DNA from: Prostheceraeus crozeri | Lineage: Eukaryota; Platyhelminthes; Polycladida; Euryleptidae | DNA: 64,000 bases | Reading direction: 5' to 3' | NCBI GenBank assembly: GCA_907163375.1 | Contig: CAJQUW010010445.1 | Coordinates: forward strand, 186,001-250,000 | Part shown: positions 63,302 to 64,000 of the stretch, piece by piece | Layout of the letters: every line of letters starts with the position of its first letter | Numbering within the stretch: position 1 is the stretch's first letter | The notes under the pieces: model-generated | Databases searched by the model: none | Told to the model about the DNA's origin: nothing | The model's input: only the letters and a program-made list of their open reading frames with translations | Program-made: the position numbers and the translations under genes

Positions 63302-64000
63302 CGGAACATATCCTTTGGCCTGTCACCTAAACATATCGATCTTCTGCCAACGCACTTACTACCGCAAGAATACACGAATTCCCAGACAGCTTGGGAGACT
63401 AACCTTGGGAGACTAACCTAAGTGGGAGACTATCCTTGCGAATAGGGGAGGAACACGATTATTGTCAAATATAACACGTGGCCTGGTAACTGCTGCACAC
63501 ATTCGCGTTACACTTGAATACAAGTGGACGAAAGATTTTGTGTGATTTTATCATGACTTCGAATACTCGCATCAATCGATCATCACATGTCCTGTATATT
63601 TTCAAAACAGGCGACTTTGTGATTTCATCTTAAATGGTCATCCATGCCTGATTTTTGACAGTTGATCATTATTCTGAATTAGTTTTTGGAAAACACAATA
63701 CGCTAGGCTCATGCTTCAACACCTCCATCAACTTATCTAGAACTCACTGCTTTATTCGTAAAGCGCTTCAGGACTAACTGTCCACAACAAGCACTTCAGA
63801 ATATGATTTCAATTACATTGATGCGATGACAAAAGTCAATGAGAGTTGCATTGGTCGGATTGAAGCAATATTACGTCAACTGTAGGTGTTATTAAGACTG
63901 TTGATAGTTTTCCTTCCATTGAGACCCCAAACAGATTTTGCAAATTATACAACTTTCGCGAATCACGACTTTATCTTTCGATAGCGTAACTATCAGACTA
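63302..64000. other. intergenic, nothing recognised
   Basis: A short near-duplicate CTTGGGAGACTAACC occurs twice near 63388-63420, followed by a third GGGAGACTA. No gene is seen. Confidence 0.35.

Noticed and set aside
1..64000. CRISPR array or bacterial operon
   Set aside because: There are no regularly spaced short repeats, and splice sites, retrotransposons and PRMT7 show a eukaryotic genome.

Overview
The window comes from an animal (metazoan) nuclear genome. Two conserved metazoan gene families are recognisable: an Additional-sex-combs/ASXL-type chromatin protein, seen as its last two exons joined by a GT-AG intron, and the arginine methyltransferase PRMT7. A third long open frame (500 codons, minus strand) encodes a low-complexity protein I do not recognise. 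The rest is AT-rich intergenic DNA full of mobile elements. The repertoire (Ty3/Gypsy elements including a CsRn1-type one, Penelope-like elements, Tc1/mariner, hAT-like, Harbinger-like MITEs, non-LTR elements, tRNA-derived SINE heads) fits an invertebrate, possibly a lophotrochozoan such as a flatworm or mollusc, but the species cannot be fixed from this sequence.

Layout. 1-6183: 3' part of the ASXL-like gene (+). 6184-9980: gene-poor. 10.0-13.6 kb: three decayed LINE fragments. 14.1-17.1 kb: SINE head, decayed mariner, hAT-like fragment. 18.4-19.0 kb: solo LTR. 19.4-20.8 kb: LINE 3' half (-). 21.6-24.8 kb: decayed hAT-like element with a small Penelope-like element inserted in it. 25.3-28.2 kb: dispersed repeat, SINE head, second Penelope-like fragment, second solo LTR. 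28474-30666: PRMT7 (+), with an intronless coding region. 33.5-35.0 kb: internally deleted LINE (-). 35527-39761: complete LTR retrotransposon (-) with identical LTRs. 40978-47343: hAT-like transposon split by a complete CsRn1-type LTR retrotransposon (41051-45361, -). 47528-54952: composite element with long terminal inverted repeats, holding an unnamed transposase-like pseudogene, a nested Tc1 element and two Harbinger-like MITEs. 55532-57034: the 500-aa gene (-). 58.9-59.6 kb: another hAT-like fragment. 63.1-63.3 kb: Penelope-like tail.

The host genes show no functional link with each other. The informative structure is the nesting of elements, with target-site duplications readable at several boundaries. 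Both full-length LTR retrotransposons keep intact gag and pol frames, and both join them through the same heptamer, GGGAAAC, placed in the correct phase for -1 ribosomal frameshifting. A 793-bp Penelope-like insertion has 120-bp perfect inverted repeats around an intact GIY-YIG-only reading frame and a 13-bp target-site duplication. All family names were assigned by eye from motifs; no database was searched.
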